A DNA stretch of 64,000 bases from M3007 sp041392625 (GTDB lineage Bacteria; Bacteroidota; Bacteroidia; Chitinophagales; Saprospiraceae): positions 186,001 to 250,000 of the forward strand of contig JAWKLR010000003.1 in assembly GCA_041392625.1 (NCBI GenBank), in the 5' to 3' direction. Both the position numbers and the translations under genes were made by a program. Numbering within the stretch: position 1 is the first letter of the stretch; every line of letters begins with the position of its first letter. The notes under the pieces were generated by a model. That model searched no databases. It was given only the letters and a program-made list of their open reading frames with translations, and was not told the origin of the DNA. Shown here piece after piece: positions 8,688 through 17,525 of this stretch.

Positions 8688-10727
8688 TTATTTTACGCTT
8701 ATGGTTCGTTTTTCTTTACCTACTCCGGTTATTTTGAGTGATTTCCACTGCTTGGGTAACTGGGTGTTTAGTGTGCTGATACCTTGTTGGTTTACTTCAA
8801 TCCCGCCCATGCCAAACAGGACAATCTGGAGCATGCCTCCGGCCCCGGTGGCAAAGTAGGGGTTGGTCCCACCGGCTGTTTCGGCCAGTACGCCAAAAGG
8901 TGGAACTTCATTGGGCAGGTAACTTTTTTCAAACAACTCAAATGCTTTTTCAGGCTTGTTCAGGCGGGCATATAAAACTGCCAGGATCGCACTGCCCATA
9001 GCCGGGCCATCGGGTGCATACCGGGGCTCGTAGTATTCCAGATCGCGCAGAATATTTTGCTCTCCCGATACAATGTTCAGGGGGTAGGCCAGCAGGTTGA
9101 CATCGGCTTGTTTGATCATCACCCCATCGTACGTTGCATTTTCACGGGTAGTTCCGTCGGGGAATTTCAAAATGGGGATGTTGGCTGCCACATGGCGCCA
9201 CTCCGGATCTGCAGTCTGTCCGAGTGCTTCAGCGGCTTGCGAAGCAAACTCCAGCACAGTGATTACCATGCCATTGGTAAAGGCATTGTTGTCGATGTTT
9301 TCCTGCCATTCATTGGCTCCGATTACATTTTTAATCTCATATTTCCCGGGGCCATTCCGCTCTACCCGGCTCACCCAAAAATCAGCCACCTCTTTTAATA
9401 CCGGGTATCCCCGGTTGGCAAGCCATTGCTTGTCTTGCGTCACCTCGAAGTATTTCCAAAAAGCCCAGCCAACGGTAGCAGAAATGTGCTGTTGGAAGGG
9501 GCCTGTGAGTGCCCAAACCGGTGTGGCTTCCGAGCCGTCTTCTGCCGACTCCCAGGGAAACATCGCCCCCTTGTAGCCGTGTGCAAATGCATTTTGTTTG
9601 GCAGCGTCCAGTCGCTCAAAGCGGTACTCCAACAGCGAGTGGGCAATCTCCGGGTGCAATACCAGCAGGGGAGGGTACATCCACAGTTCGGTGTCCCAGA
9701 AAACGTGGCCGTTATAGCCAAGTCCGGAAAGCCCCATTGGTGACAGGGAATAAGCGGTGCCTTCCCGGGCGAAGGAATACAAGTGATATAGTGCCGAACG
9801 AACGGCCCGTTGCGACTGCAAGTCGCCTTCAATTTGAATATCGCTTTCCCAGAGTTTTTTCCAGGCTGCGCGGTGGGCACTTTCCAGGCGTTGAATGCCC
9901 TCCAGTTTGGCAAAAATAGTCAGGCGCTCTGCCTCATTCTGTGGGTCGTTGTGGTGGACGGAGGAGATAGTGGACCCAACTACCGCAAAGCGGTAGCGTT
10001 CTCCGGCCTTGAGTTTCTTCCGGAATTTCATCAGGTGCATGTTGAAATCCCAGTCTTCATGAATAATATCTGGCTCAGAGCCATGCGCTTCCGGAAAAAT
10101 GAAGGAGCTTGAGCAGGCCAGTTTTTTCTTGCCCGGACTAAATGCCACGGAACTCATCAGTGGAATCAAAACGTGTGGCCGGTCGATTTCGGCATAAAAA
10201 TTCCGTACATCCGCGAGGTGGTCGGGTGCGGTGATGTAATTAATCGGTGTGATCTCTACCGCCTCTTTAGCCTGGATTTCAATGATGCACATGGCTGTAA
10301 AAGGCAGGTTGCGGAGCGACATCATTTCCTGACTGATGTGGAGTTTGTTTCCGTAATCGTAGCTGGTGATCAGGCGGGCTTCCTGCATGTCGAGCACCTG
10401 TGCGTAATTGGAAATGTCCTTCCGGCCCAGGCGTTTGCCATCCACTTCCAGGTGCATGTTCATGTGACTGAAGGTCTTAAGGATGTTGCTGACCCGTCCG
10501 CGCTGGTAATAGTCGTACACACCGTTGAGTACGACATCCTGAACCTTCATTGGCTCGGGGAGAAGCCAAGCCAACCATTCCATTAACTTGGTGATGCCGT
10601 AGTAGTTTGCAGGGTCAATCTGGTCGGCGACAATATGCCAGGGCGACTGACTAAAATCCTGTGCCGTGCCCCGAATACTGAATAACACAAACAGGGCTAA
10701 AACTAAAAAAGAGGAATTTCTTTTCAA
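8688..10727 (-). CDS. exported GH65 family glycoside hydrolase/phosphorylase
   Basis: 679 residues starting from TTG, with an N-terminal signal peptide (SFLVLALFVLFSIRGTAQ). GH65 landmarks: GYNGHVFWDTELWMYPP (about 337-353), IGANEWQENIDNNAFTN (about 469-485, containing the likely catalytic Glu), KQADVNLLAYPL (about 539-550) and ATGAGGMLQIV near the end. GH65 includes maltose, trehalose, kojibiose and nigerose phosphorylases and acid trehalases/kojibiose hydrolases. The exported location speaks for a hydrolase, since the periplasm has little free phosphate (inference). First gene of the operon GH65-MFS-GH37-GH13-SSS, so it may trim alpha-glucosides before import. Confidence 0.85.
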   Translation of the reverse strand: MKRNSSFLVLALFVLFSIRGTAQDFSQSPWHIVADQIDPANYYGITKLMEWLAWLLPEPMKVQDVVLNGVYDYYQRGRVSNILKTFSHMNMHLEVDGKRLGRKDISNYAQVLDMQEARLITSYDYGNKLHISQEMMSLRNLPFTAMCIIEIQAKEAVEITPINYITAPDHLADVRNFYAEIDRPHVLIPLMSSVAFSPGKKKLACSSSFIFPEAHGSEPDIIHEDWDFNMHLMKFRKKLKAGERYRFAVVGSTISSVHHNDPQNEAERLTIFAKLEGIQRLESAHRAAWKKLWESDIQIEGDLQSQRAVRSALYHLYSFAREGTAYSLSPMGLSGLGYNGHVFWDTELWMYPPLLVLHPEIAHSLLEYRFERLDAAKQNAFAHGYKGAMFPWESAEDGSEATPVWALTGPFQQHISATVGWAFWKYFEVTQDKQWLANRGYPVLKEVADFWVSRVERNGPGKYEIKNVIGANEWQENIDNNAFTNGMVITVLEFASQAAEALGQTADPEWRHVAANIPILKFPDGTTRENATYDGVMIKQADVNLLAYPLNIVSGEQNILRDLEYYEPRYAPDGPAMGSAILAVLYARLNKPEKAFELFEKSYLPNEVPPFGVLAETAGGTNPYFATGAGGMLQIVLFGMGGIEVNQQGISTLNTQLPKQWKSLKITGVGKEKRTISVK

Positions 10728-10958
10728 TACAATACATACGCAAGTAAATGAGCTTCAATTTTTTAAATCAAAAACGCGCTTAACGGGTGTGCAAACAGAT
10801 CACACAGGTACTTTAGGTAAGTACCGTCCAACTTGGTTTGGTATGAAGGTATTGGTTAGGAGGAGCAATATAGGGATAAGCCCATAAAACCCAGTAAAAC
10901 TTTACGGAATATTCTGGCAAATGCCTGGGATCGTCTAGTGTTTGAAACCAGGAATTAC

Positions 10959-11630
10959 TTAGCTGTTTAGTTGCTTGCCGGTACGATTGATCTCACTATT
11001 TTCCAGTACCTTTTGGTCTTGAGGGTGGAGTACCACCTGGATCATGGCTCTTCCGAGAATGCTGCTGGTTGTAACGGAGTTCATTCTCCTGAAAAGCGGA
11101 TAGAAGGGGCGTAAGAGCGTGTACAGAATTTGGTACATGCGCACCTTGGTCTTTACTCCTTTTTCCGGTAAGATCATCCCGGGCCGAAAGGCGTAGGCAT
11201 CGTTGAAACCTTTGTTTAATATATAATTTTCGGTTTTCCCTTTCACCCGGGCCCACATCAGGGAGCCTTGTTCCGTGCTGTCTGTACCCGTACCGGAAAC
11301 ATAGATAAAAACGGATTGCGGGTTGAGCTGATACAGTTGGTCTGCGAGCCCTTTGGTGTGGTCAAATGTGATTTTGGTGTATTCTTCCTCACTCAGTCCC
11401 ATGGCCGATACACCCATACAATGAAAACAGGCATCGTAGCCCGCAAGTTGATCGCGAATCGAATCAATTTCCGAATAATCGCCCAGCAAGGCTTCTTTCA
11501 ATTTGGGATGTTGCAGCGCTATTGGCCGTCGATTGATCACCATGACTTGTTCGACCTGCGCATTTTCCAGACATTCTATTACTGCAGCATGGCCTACCAT
11601 ACCGGTTGATCCTGTTATTATTACCTTCAT
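10959..11630 (-). CDS. NAD(P)-binding epimerase/dehydratase-like protein
   Basis: 223 residues, short-chain Rossmann type. It starts with the dinucleotide-binding motif TGSTGMVG (residues 7-14), followed by VINRRP at the end of strand 2 and FIYVSGTG at strand 5. Members of this atypical SDR group (YbjT/HTATIP2-like) are often labelled NAD-dependent epimerase; no catalytic YxxxK is evident, so the activity is unknown and may be regulatory or redox sensing. Cytoplasmic. It lies upstream of the alpha-glucoside operon on the same strand with a 231-bp gap, so it is probably a separate unit. Confidence 0.75.
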   Translation of the reverse strand: MKVIITGSTGMVGHAAVIECLENAQVEQVMVINRRPIALQHPKLKEALLGDYSEIDSIRDQLAGYDACFHCMGVSAMGLSEEEYTKITFDHTKGLADQLYQLNPQSVFIYVSGTGTDSTEQGSLMWARVKGKTENYILNKGFNDAYAFRPGMILPEKGVKTKVRMYQILYTLLRPFYPLFRRMNSVTTSSILGRAMIQVVLHPQDQKVLENSEINRTGKQLNS

Positions 11631-11695
11631 ACAATTTGACTTTTAATCTTGTTTTGGCAGTCCAATTGCCTGCAATATCGGGTAAAATTGGTGGT

Positions 11696-11998
11696 TCATG
11701 TGAACTCTAAAGTTAAATCGTTTTCATCTTCCTCATCGGGATAATCAAACAACGGAGCCTCCACTGATAACCTTACTTGTTCGCTCCGGCCAAGATTTTC
11801 AGGAGCTACTTCTCCAGCCAGGTAGGTGCCAAATATCCGATCCCAGAGGATTACAATGTTGATAAAATTACTGCGGGGTTCTTTAAAGCCAACACTGTAG
11901 TGCATGCTGTGCACTCCAACAGTAGTGAAGAAAAATGAAAACCAATTAGGTGGTGTTCCTGCGATAAAAACTATAGTAAAGTGAAATATTATCCACAA
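11696..11998 (-). pseudogene. sterol desaturase/fatty acid hydroxylase family, C-terminal remnant
   Basis: 100 residues open from a TTG. The stretch VGVHSMHYSVGFKEPRSNF followed by ILWDRIFGTY matches the C-terminal His-box and WDRLFGTY end of membrane di-iron sterol desaturase/fatty acid hydroxylases (normally about 250-350 residues). A stop codon lies 21 bp upstream in frame and the plus-strand serine hydrolase gene starts 49 bp away, so the first two thirds are missing. The normal HxxHH is altered to HSMHY. Most likely a truncated, non-functional copy. Confidence 0.6.
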
Positions 11999-12046
11999 AG
12001 AATAGTTTTTAATATACTACAACATGCTCTTCAAAAATAAGCAGAA

Positions 12047-13195
12047 ATGAACATACATTTGAACTCTTCAAAACTGATTTCTCTACTATTATTTATCTTG
12101 ATTGGAACAGAATTAACTTCCCAGTCAGATTCATTGATGCATTTGATACAATCTGAAGCATACGGTTTGCCTGATGGAACGGAATTTAGTATTGGAGTTC
12201 TGGACCAAGGAGAATGGTTGAAAATGGGTTTTCGGGTACAAGGCGATCAATTAGTGGAGGTAAATAATGCGGATAAAATTTTCGAAATTGGGTCGATAAC
12301 AAAAACATTTACTGCTTCACTGGTTATGAAACTGCAGGAGGCAGGCTCCTTATCACTAGATCATCCCTTGCAAAAATATTTACCGGTAGAAATGGTACAG
12401 GACAGTTTTCAAGGAAAAACTATTACGCTAAAACATGTGATTATGCATACTTCGGGGTTGTCTTCGGGTCCATCTAGCTTTACATTGCCGTATTTAAAAG
12501 CCTTAATCTTTTCTCCCAAAAATCCTAATCGGAATTTTAAGGCCAAACATTATTACCGGTACCTCAAAAAATTTACGTTGGATTACGAACCTGGGCAAAA
12601 TTGGGATTACAACAATGCCGGTTATGGACTTTTAGGTGAAATAATTTGCAATTTGGATGGCATGTCCTGGGAGGAATCAGTTAAGAAAAACATCTTCGAC
12701 CCTCTTGGTATGCATAACAGTTATTTTAAAATAGATAAAGGGAATAAAAACCAGTTTATAGAAGGTTTAACTTCAAATGGTAAGAAATCTAAACCTTGGG
12801 AAATGCATTTTATTAACTCTGCTGGTGCAATTAAATCGACATTAAATGATATGATTCGGTATGCTTCTGTACAGTTAGAGTCCTCATCTGAACAACTCAG
12901 TTTTTTAAAAGAAACCCATGACCCTGTAGATTTTAGTGTGAAAATGCCCGATGGTAAACTTTGGAAAGGGAATGCAATGGGCCTGGGTTGGTGGCACAAT
13001 TTGGAAGATAATCAAAACACATTTATTTGGCATGCAGGATCCTCGGGTGGGTATACAGCATTTGTCGGATTTTCAAAATTAAAAGGAAAGGCTGTGGTTA
13101 TTTTGTCCAATATTAGTAGCTCACACCCTGCTGCACGTGCTGAAAACCGCATACCTAAACCAATTTTACTGGGACAAAAAATAATGCGTCTGTGA
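12047..13195 (+). CDS. serine hydrolase, class C beta-lactamase fold
   Basis: 382 residues with a signal peptide (KLISLLLFILIGTELTSQ). The SxxK nucleophile is S83-ITK, the YxN motif is Y188-NN (WDYNNAGYGLLGE), and the third motif is HAG in WHAGSSGGY. This set defines the beta-lactamase/D-alanine carboxypeptidase/esterase family (Pfam Beta-lactamase). Periplasmic or extracellular; the substrate may be a peptide, ester or beta-lactam and cannot be decided. The local sequence is more A+T-rich than the sugar operon. Monocistronic as far as can be seen; the next gene starts 70 bp later. Confidence 0.88.
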   Translation: MNIHLNSSKLISLLLFILIGTELTSQSDSLMHLIQSEAYGLPDGTEFSIGVLDQGEWLKMGFRVQGDQLVEVNNADKIFEIGSITKTFTASLVMKLQEAGSLSLDHPLQKYLPVEMVQDSFQGKTITLKHVIMHTSGLSSGPSSFTLPYLKALIFSPKNPNRNFKAKHYYRYLKKFTLDYEPGQNWDYNNAGYGLLGEIICNLDGMSWEESVKKNIFDPLGMHNSYFKIDKGNKNQFIEGLTSNGKKSKPWEMHFINSAGAIKSTLNDMIRYASVQLESSSEQLSFLKETHDPVDFSVKMPDGKLWKGNAMGLGWWHNLEDNQNTFIWHAGSSGGYTAFVGFSKLKGKAVVILSNISSSHPAARAENRIPKPILLGQKIMRL

Positions 13196-13265
13196 GTGTT
13201 GGATTAATGCTTAAAGGTTCCAGACTAACCCCGCTCCTAATTCTATAATTAATCTGCTTTGAAAA

Positions 13266-13883
13266 ATGAAAACACTTCTTCCTCTTTTATCCATCTTTCT
13301 GATTACCTGTACCCAAGTAGATTCGTCTAAATCCAACATTTCAAATGCGGATTCTAAAAATGGAACGGGCACTCTTATACCCCAAGTAAACAAGCAGTTT
13401 CAGGCTTTTCTCGACCAACTTCCAACCCTTGATTTGCCGATAAAAATCAAAGGCTGTGAAATTGATCATACAGGCCTGATTGATTTTACGGAAACCCCTC
13501 CGGGACCATACCTGACGGAACCCTGTTTTGCCGTAGGCCAACTAAAAACTAACGGCACGTATATTTCTATAATCACCTTGGGACTGGCAGATTGCCTGCT
13601 TCCCACTATCACCAACTACAAACCATCGGGGGAGCAAATTGACAGCAAAACCATAGCAATTGGCTCCTGCGGAAATGCACCCTGCTTTGAATGTGAGGAG
13701 TTTATGACCCTGAAGTCGGATTACACCCTATACACAGCGGATACCATCAAAACCGCTGATTGCGATGCTGAATACAGCCCAATCCCGGGAACAGAGAAAA
13801 TCAAGGTTGTTTACCGGGAAGGGAGCCTGAAAACCGATGGGAAAATTGTCTTGTCGGAAGAAAAAGAAAAGCAGTTGAAGTGA
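13266..13883 (+). CDS. putative lipoprotein of unknown function
   Basis: 205 residues. The N-terminus SIFLITCTQVDSSKS has a lipobox-like cysteine (about C16), so it is probably lipid-anchored. Several further cysteines (in KGCEIDH, EPCFAVG, ADCLLP, GSCGNAPCFECEEF, TADCDAEY) may form disulfides outside the cytoplasm. I do not recognise a family. It follows the serine hydrolase by 70 bp on the same strand. Confidence 0.65.
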   Translation: MKTLLPLLSIFLITCTQVDSSKSNISNADSKNGTGTLIPQVNKQFQAFLDQLPTLDLPIKIKGCEIDHTGLIDFTETPPGPYLTEPCFAVGQLKTNGTYISIITLGLADCLLPTITNYKPSGEQIDSKTIAIGSCGNAPCFECEEFMTLKSDYTLYTADTIKTADCDAEYSPIPGTEKIKVVYREGSLKTDGKIVLSEEKEKQLK

Positions 13884-13979
13884 GGGAGTTTTTTTAAAAG
13901 TACGTCCTCCTTCTGTTGGTTTTGAATCAGATCTCAACCTGGCTTTGTTTTTTTTATCTTATTCCAATTATTCCATATT

Positions 13980-14188
13980 AAAATGGGGCGCTAGCCCTAT
14001 GGTCTGAGTAGTATAGTGGATACGAAACCATGTTAAGGGACGTAGCCCTGATATCTTCATCCCTTTAGTCCCTGGCATGATATCCAGACGCGTTTCGTCA
14101 AAGATTTTATGTTAAGATGTCAGGGCTATGCCCCTCCGTCTTGGTATCCTGATCAAGCTACGAAGATATCAGGGCTACGCCCCTAAAT
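13980..14188. repeat. folded ~210-bp dispersed repeat, copy A
   Basis: Begins AAAATGGGGCGCTAGCCCTA and ends GGGCTACGCCCCTAAAT. It contains four versions of a GGGCGTAGCCCT core, two in each orientation, so the ends and an inner pair are complementary. The same block recurs at 61905-62115. The rest of the 395-bp gap between 13884 and 14278 shows nothing else recognisable. Confidence 0.75.
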
Positions 14189-14278
14189 GGCTTCTAGTAT
14201 AAAATTCCATCGGTTGTTCACAAAAATGAATCTGCATGCATTAAGCAGAGTTAATTCATTCATAAAACCAGTGAAAAC

Positions 14279-14779
14279 ATGAATCTTTGGAACACATTAA
14301 TTGGAAGTTTGAAACGCGAAATTTTTGATGATCAATTGGACTCAGAGGCCCCTGAAGGATATCGGGACTGGGTAAAATTGTCTATCGAAGTAATGAGCAC
14401 CGATCCTGCAACCATGGAGTTTGATGTACTGAAAAAGTCGCTCATCGCGCGTGGAATTCCGGAAGAGGAGGTAAAGGATTTGCACCTGTTTATTCCCATT
14501 GCCTTTGCCAGAACAGTGTATCATCAGGCTACATGGCCGGCCCATTACATAGATTATTTTTCTCCTAAAAAACAGGTTCGAAGAAAATACACGTCGAATC
14601 CGCGCTATGTTATCATGAAAGAAGAGGCCACACTTTTTTTAGATGCAGAACCCACTACGGACCAGGTTTTAAATGTTGTCCAACGGAGCGCGGAATACCG
14701 GCTAATTCAGGATTTGCTTGCAGAGGGAGGTGAAGTTTGGCATTTGGGATTTACGGAGACCTTAATTCCTCGGTACTAA
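14279..14779 (+). CDS. hypothetical protein, 166 aa
   Basis: Starts MNLWNTLIGSLKREIFDD. No signal peptide or membrane segment; acidic and basic residues are spread evenly, so it looks like a soluble cytoplasmic protein. Predicted mixed alpha/beta with a helical N-terminal half (DVLKKSLIARGIPEEEVKDL). No family recognised. It lies between repeat copy A and a coiled-coil protein, on the same strand. The ATG has an A-rich leader (CAGTGAAAAC), usual for this phylum. Confidence 0.6.
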   Translation: MNLWNTLIGSLKREIFDDQLDSEAPEGYRDWVKLSIEVMSTDPATMEFDVLKKSLIARGIPEEEVKDLHLFIPIAFARTVYHQATWPAHYIDYFSPKKQVRRKYTSNPRYVIMKEEATLFLDAEPTTDQVLNVVQRSAEYRLIQDLLAEGGEVWHLGFTETLIPRY

Positions 14780-14919
14780 CTATTTCTGATATAGCTGTTT
14801 TGGAAGGTGGGCGCGGCTAGTAATTGTTTTTTAGGGAACTCTATACGTGAAATTTGAGTTAATACCATGCTCCATAATTAGAACGTATTTTTTTAACCCA
14901 TTAAACAGGAATAGCCGCA

Positions 14920-15351
14920 ATGAAATTATCAAAAGCACTTGGAGAAAAGAATCGTCTTGCCAGAAGAATCAAGGAAATTCAAAACAGGATTGTTGCTCAT
15001 AACAGTTACATCAAAGGAAATACTCCTGTGTATTCTGTTAGCCAATTATTGGAGGAAATGAATTCAACCATCATTGAGTTAACCGATTTGAAAACAAGAA
15101 TATTTAATGCCAATAAACCCGTTCAGGATAAAATATTCAGACTTGCTGAGTTAAAGTCTGTTGCAACTTTTTTGAGAAAATTAAAAATCAAAGAAGGGAA
15201 GGTAGTGGAAGAGAGATGGAATGCTGAGGTGCGTGAATGGGAATCAGAACTCGGTGCCCTGGGGCGAGATAAATTGCTTGATGAAATTGAATCAGAAATA
15301 GATTCGATTCAGATTGAATTGGATAAATTCAATTTTGAGACGGAAATATAG
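14920..15351 (+). CDS. DIP1984 family (septicolysin-like) coiled-coil protein
   Basis: 143 residues, almost fully helical with heptad-like spacing (residues about 10-35, 45-70 and 100-140). The start MKLSKALGEKNRLARRIKEI and the middle ELTDLKTRIFNANKP follow the DIP1984/septicolysin pattern (KLAEAL..RADLQKRI...L..RIN.TN). The biochemical function of this family is poorly known. No signal peptide; cytoplasmic. 141 bp after the preceding hypothetical gene, so co-transcription is uncertain. Confidence 0.6.
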   Translation: MKLSKALGEKNRLARRIKEIQNRIVAHNSYIKGNTPVYSVSQLLEEMNSTIIELTDLKTRIFNANKPVQDKIFRLAELKSVATFLRKLKIKEGKVVEERWNAEVREWESELGALGRDKLLDEIESEIDSIQIELDKFNFETEI

Positions 15352-15781
15352 AGTCGGGTTCTAGAGCGAAAATTTTAATGAAAATTAAAATAAAATTTGC
15401 CGGTTGCAACCTGCTGACAACTGCCCCGAAGCCTCTTAGTAAGCGCTAAAGGAGAATCTGGAAACATCATATCATTAAAGTCGGGTCACCCATGCTGAAT
15501 GGATGTAATTTGGAGAAAGTATGCTGGCCTGTAAGCCATTAAGGTTTAAGTCGTTCTTTGATTATTCATTTTTCAGGGTTCAACGTTTAGAAGTTCATGA
15601 TGAAAGCTACCTGTTCACTTATATGTCTGATAGAGTACAGATTCTCCGATTTTTATCCGTATTGATTTTATTCCATTTCATTTCAATAGCTGCATGGTGG
15701 GTGCTGGTTTTGGAATATTCCCTGTAAATGGTATTTTTATTCCGCATTAAGTGAATAAAATCCATTTACAATCAAAAAATT
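15352..15781. other. intergenic region, one doubtful small ORF
   Basis: 430 bp between the DIP1984-like gene and the DUF4874/4832 gene. A 68-codon plus-strand frame (15521-15727) ends in a hydrophobic stretch (VLILFHFISIAAWWVLVL) that could be one membrane helix, but its composition and lack of a recognisable family make it doubtful. A hairpin occupies 15724-15769. Nothing else is seen. Confidence 0.35.
15724..15769. promoter_or_regulatory. hairpin 13 bp upstream of a start codon
   Basis: GTAAATGG...TTTTTATTC pairs with GAATAAAATCCATTTAC around a 10-base loop, giving a stem of about 17 pairs with a bulge. It ends 12 bp before the ATG at 15782. It may be a terminator of upstream transcription or a leader structure of the downstream gene; there is no T-tract after it on the plus strand. 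Confidence 0.4.
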
Positions 15782-17449
15782 ATGCGAACCCTTAAAACTA
15801 CCCACTTACTTGTCAAGGTATCCTTGCTTCTTATTTTAGTAGTTTGCCAAACGGCACTTTTGGGACAAACGGTTTCCTACGATCCGACAAATGCCCTTAT
15901 CTCAAATCCTGAAAGAGGACTACACAAATATTCCATCACAGCACCTGAATATGCAACTACCCCGGGGTTTAATAACCTTCCTGTGGCTACCTTAACAGAA
16001 TGGCGAACAGATACTGACAGAGTAACAATTGTCTTTCGCTATTTTCTTTTAGATGCATTTTTGGATTCAGATATAAATTCAGTCTTTCTAGATAATATCC
16101 AGACTGACTTTGACAATGTGCGGGCTGCAGGCCTTAAAGTCATTGTCCGGTTTTCATATTCAAATGCTCAAGGCTCCGAACCACAACAACCTGAAAAGGC
16201 ACAGATATTAAGCCATATTACACAACTTGCACCCATTTTGAGTGCAAATAAGGATGTTATATTTTCCTATCAGGCGGGATTTTTGGGCACATGGGGTGAA
16301 TGGTATTACACCAATTCATCGGAGTTTGGCACAGAGGATAACATCACTCCAACTCAATGGGCAAACCGAAAGGAATTAATTGATGCCATGTTGGCAGCGA
16401 CTCCTCTTGAAATTCCAATCCAGGTTCGTTATGTCGGTATAAAGTTGTTTCTGTATGGAGGCCAACTAATTTCAGAGTTTACGGCCTACAAAAACACAGC
16501 AAACTCCCGTATTGGTTTTTACAACGATGCCTTTCTAAATGATTACGGTGATCAGGGAACGTACTTTGTAGACAGTCAATGCCAAAATCCCTTTTTTACC
16601 AACGACTATTATATGTTGTCAAATGAGTCCAAATACCTGCCTCTGACTGGTGAAACCAATGGACTCAATGCCTGTTCCGGGGGGAATAGGACAAAGCCCT
16701 CAAATGCCTTGTTTGAAATGAGCCAAACCCATTGGACAGCCCTTAACAGGGATTATCATCCTGATTTTTGGGAGCAGTTTATTGGTACAAATTTTTACGA
16801 TGATATTGTAAATAAACTTGGCTATCGGTTTGTTTTAATTTCATCAACCGTTACCGCTCACAACACTAATTTTGATCTGTCATTGACCCTGATAAACGAA
16901 GGTTTTGCAAGACCATTTAGGCAGCGGGAAGTTTATTTGGTTTTGGAAAATACCGCAACCAATGAAATTATTGCTGCGCCAATAAACACGGATTGGAGAA
17001 CCTGGACGAGCTACATTCCAATTACTCAAAATTTTGATTTGGGTATTTCAGGCACTTTTCAATTATACCTTTGGATTCCGGATAGTGACCCAAACTTGGC
17101 TATAAATCTGCTTATAGCGTTCAATGTGCAAATTCTGACACCTGGGATTCCTGCGAGGATATACAATAAGTTGCTGCAAACAGTAAGCCTTGAAACGGTA
17201 AATACAGCAGAATTATCATCACGCAGACAATTCACAATCTTTCCCAATCCAAGCTCTGAATTCATTCAGGTGAGGTGGGGCGAAGCAGAGAAAGAAACCA
17301 TTCAAATTCACGATGTGTATGGCCATTTACTTAGGGAAGTTGTATTGTCGGATAATGAAAAAATACAGGTTTCTGATCTCCCTTCCGGACAGTATTTAAT
17401 TCGTTTGAAATCCGGCGGGGCCCCCATTCATCAATTTTTTAAACAGTAA
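15782..17449 (+). CDS. DUF4874/DUF4832 protein with T9SS sorting domain
   Basis: 555 residues. The signal peptide (LLILVVCQTALLGQ) is followed by NPERGLHKYS, the hallmark of DUF4874, a TIM-barrel-like fold. The DUF4832 part shows FYNDAFLNDYGDQGTY (about residues 240-255) and a C-terminal beta-sandwich half. The end (about 475-555: FTIFPNPSSEFIQVRW ... LPSGQYLIRLKSG) is a type A T9SS C-terminal domain, so it is secreted across the outer membrane and probably surface-attached. A role in polysaccharide recognition or cleavage is suggested by fold only. Confidence 0.85.
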   Translation: MRTLKTTHLLVKVSLLLILVVCQTALLGQTVSYDPTNALISNPERGLHKYSITAPEYATTPGFNNLPVATLTEWRTDTDRVTIVFRYFLLDAFLDSDINSVFLDNIQTDFDNVRAAGLKVIVRFSYSNAQGSEPQQPEKAQILSHITQLAPILSANKDVIFSYQAGFLGTWGEWYYTNSSEFGTEDNITPTQWANRKELIDAMLAATPLEIPIQVRYVGIKLFLYGGQLISEFTAYKNTANSRIGFYNDAFLNDYGDQGTYFVDSQCQNPFFTNDYYMLSNESKYLPLTGETNGLNACSGGNRTKPSNALFEMSQTHWTALNRDYHPDFWEQFIGTNFYDDIVNKLGYRFVLISSTVTAHNTNFDLSLTLINEGFARPFRQREVYLVLENTATNEIIAAPINTDWRTWTSYIPITQNFDLGISGTFQLYLWIPDSDPNLAINLLIAFNVQILTPGIPARIYNKLLQTVSLETVNTAELSSRRQFTIFPNPSSEFIQVRWGEAEKETIQIHDVYGHLLREVVLSDNEKIQVSDLPSGQYLIRLKSGGAPIHQFFKQ

Positions 17450-17525
17450 TAGTGTAATTGGAATTATAGTTTACAGAACCCAGTGCACTCCTTAGAAAAA
17501 TAGGCAATAAAACCTCCAATAAACG

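Noticed and set aside
12047..13195. Antibiotic-resistance AmpC
   Set aside because: The SxxK/YxN/HxG set is shared by many esterases and peptidases; nothing ties it to beta-lactam hydrolysis.
15521..15727. 68-codon ORF as a real small membrane protein
   Set aside because: No recognisable family, no clear promoter, and it reaches to the hairpin; kept only as a remark in the intergenic entry.
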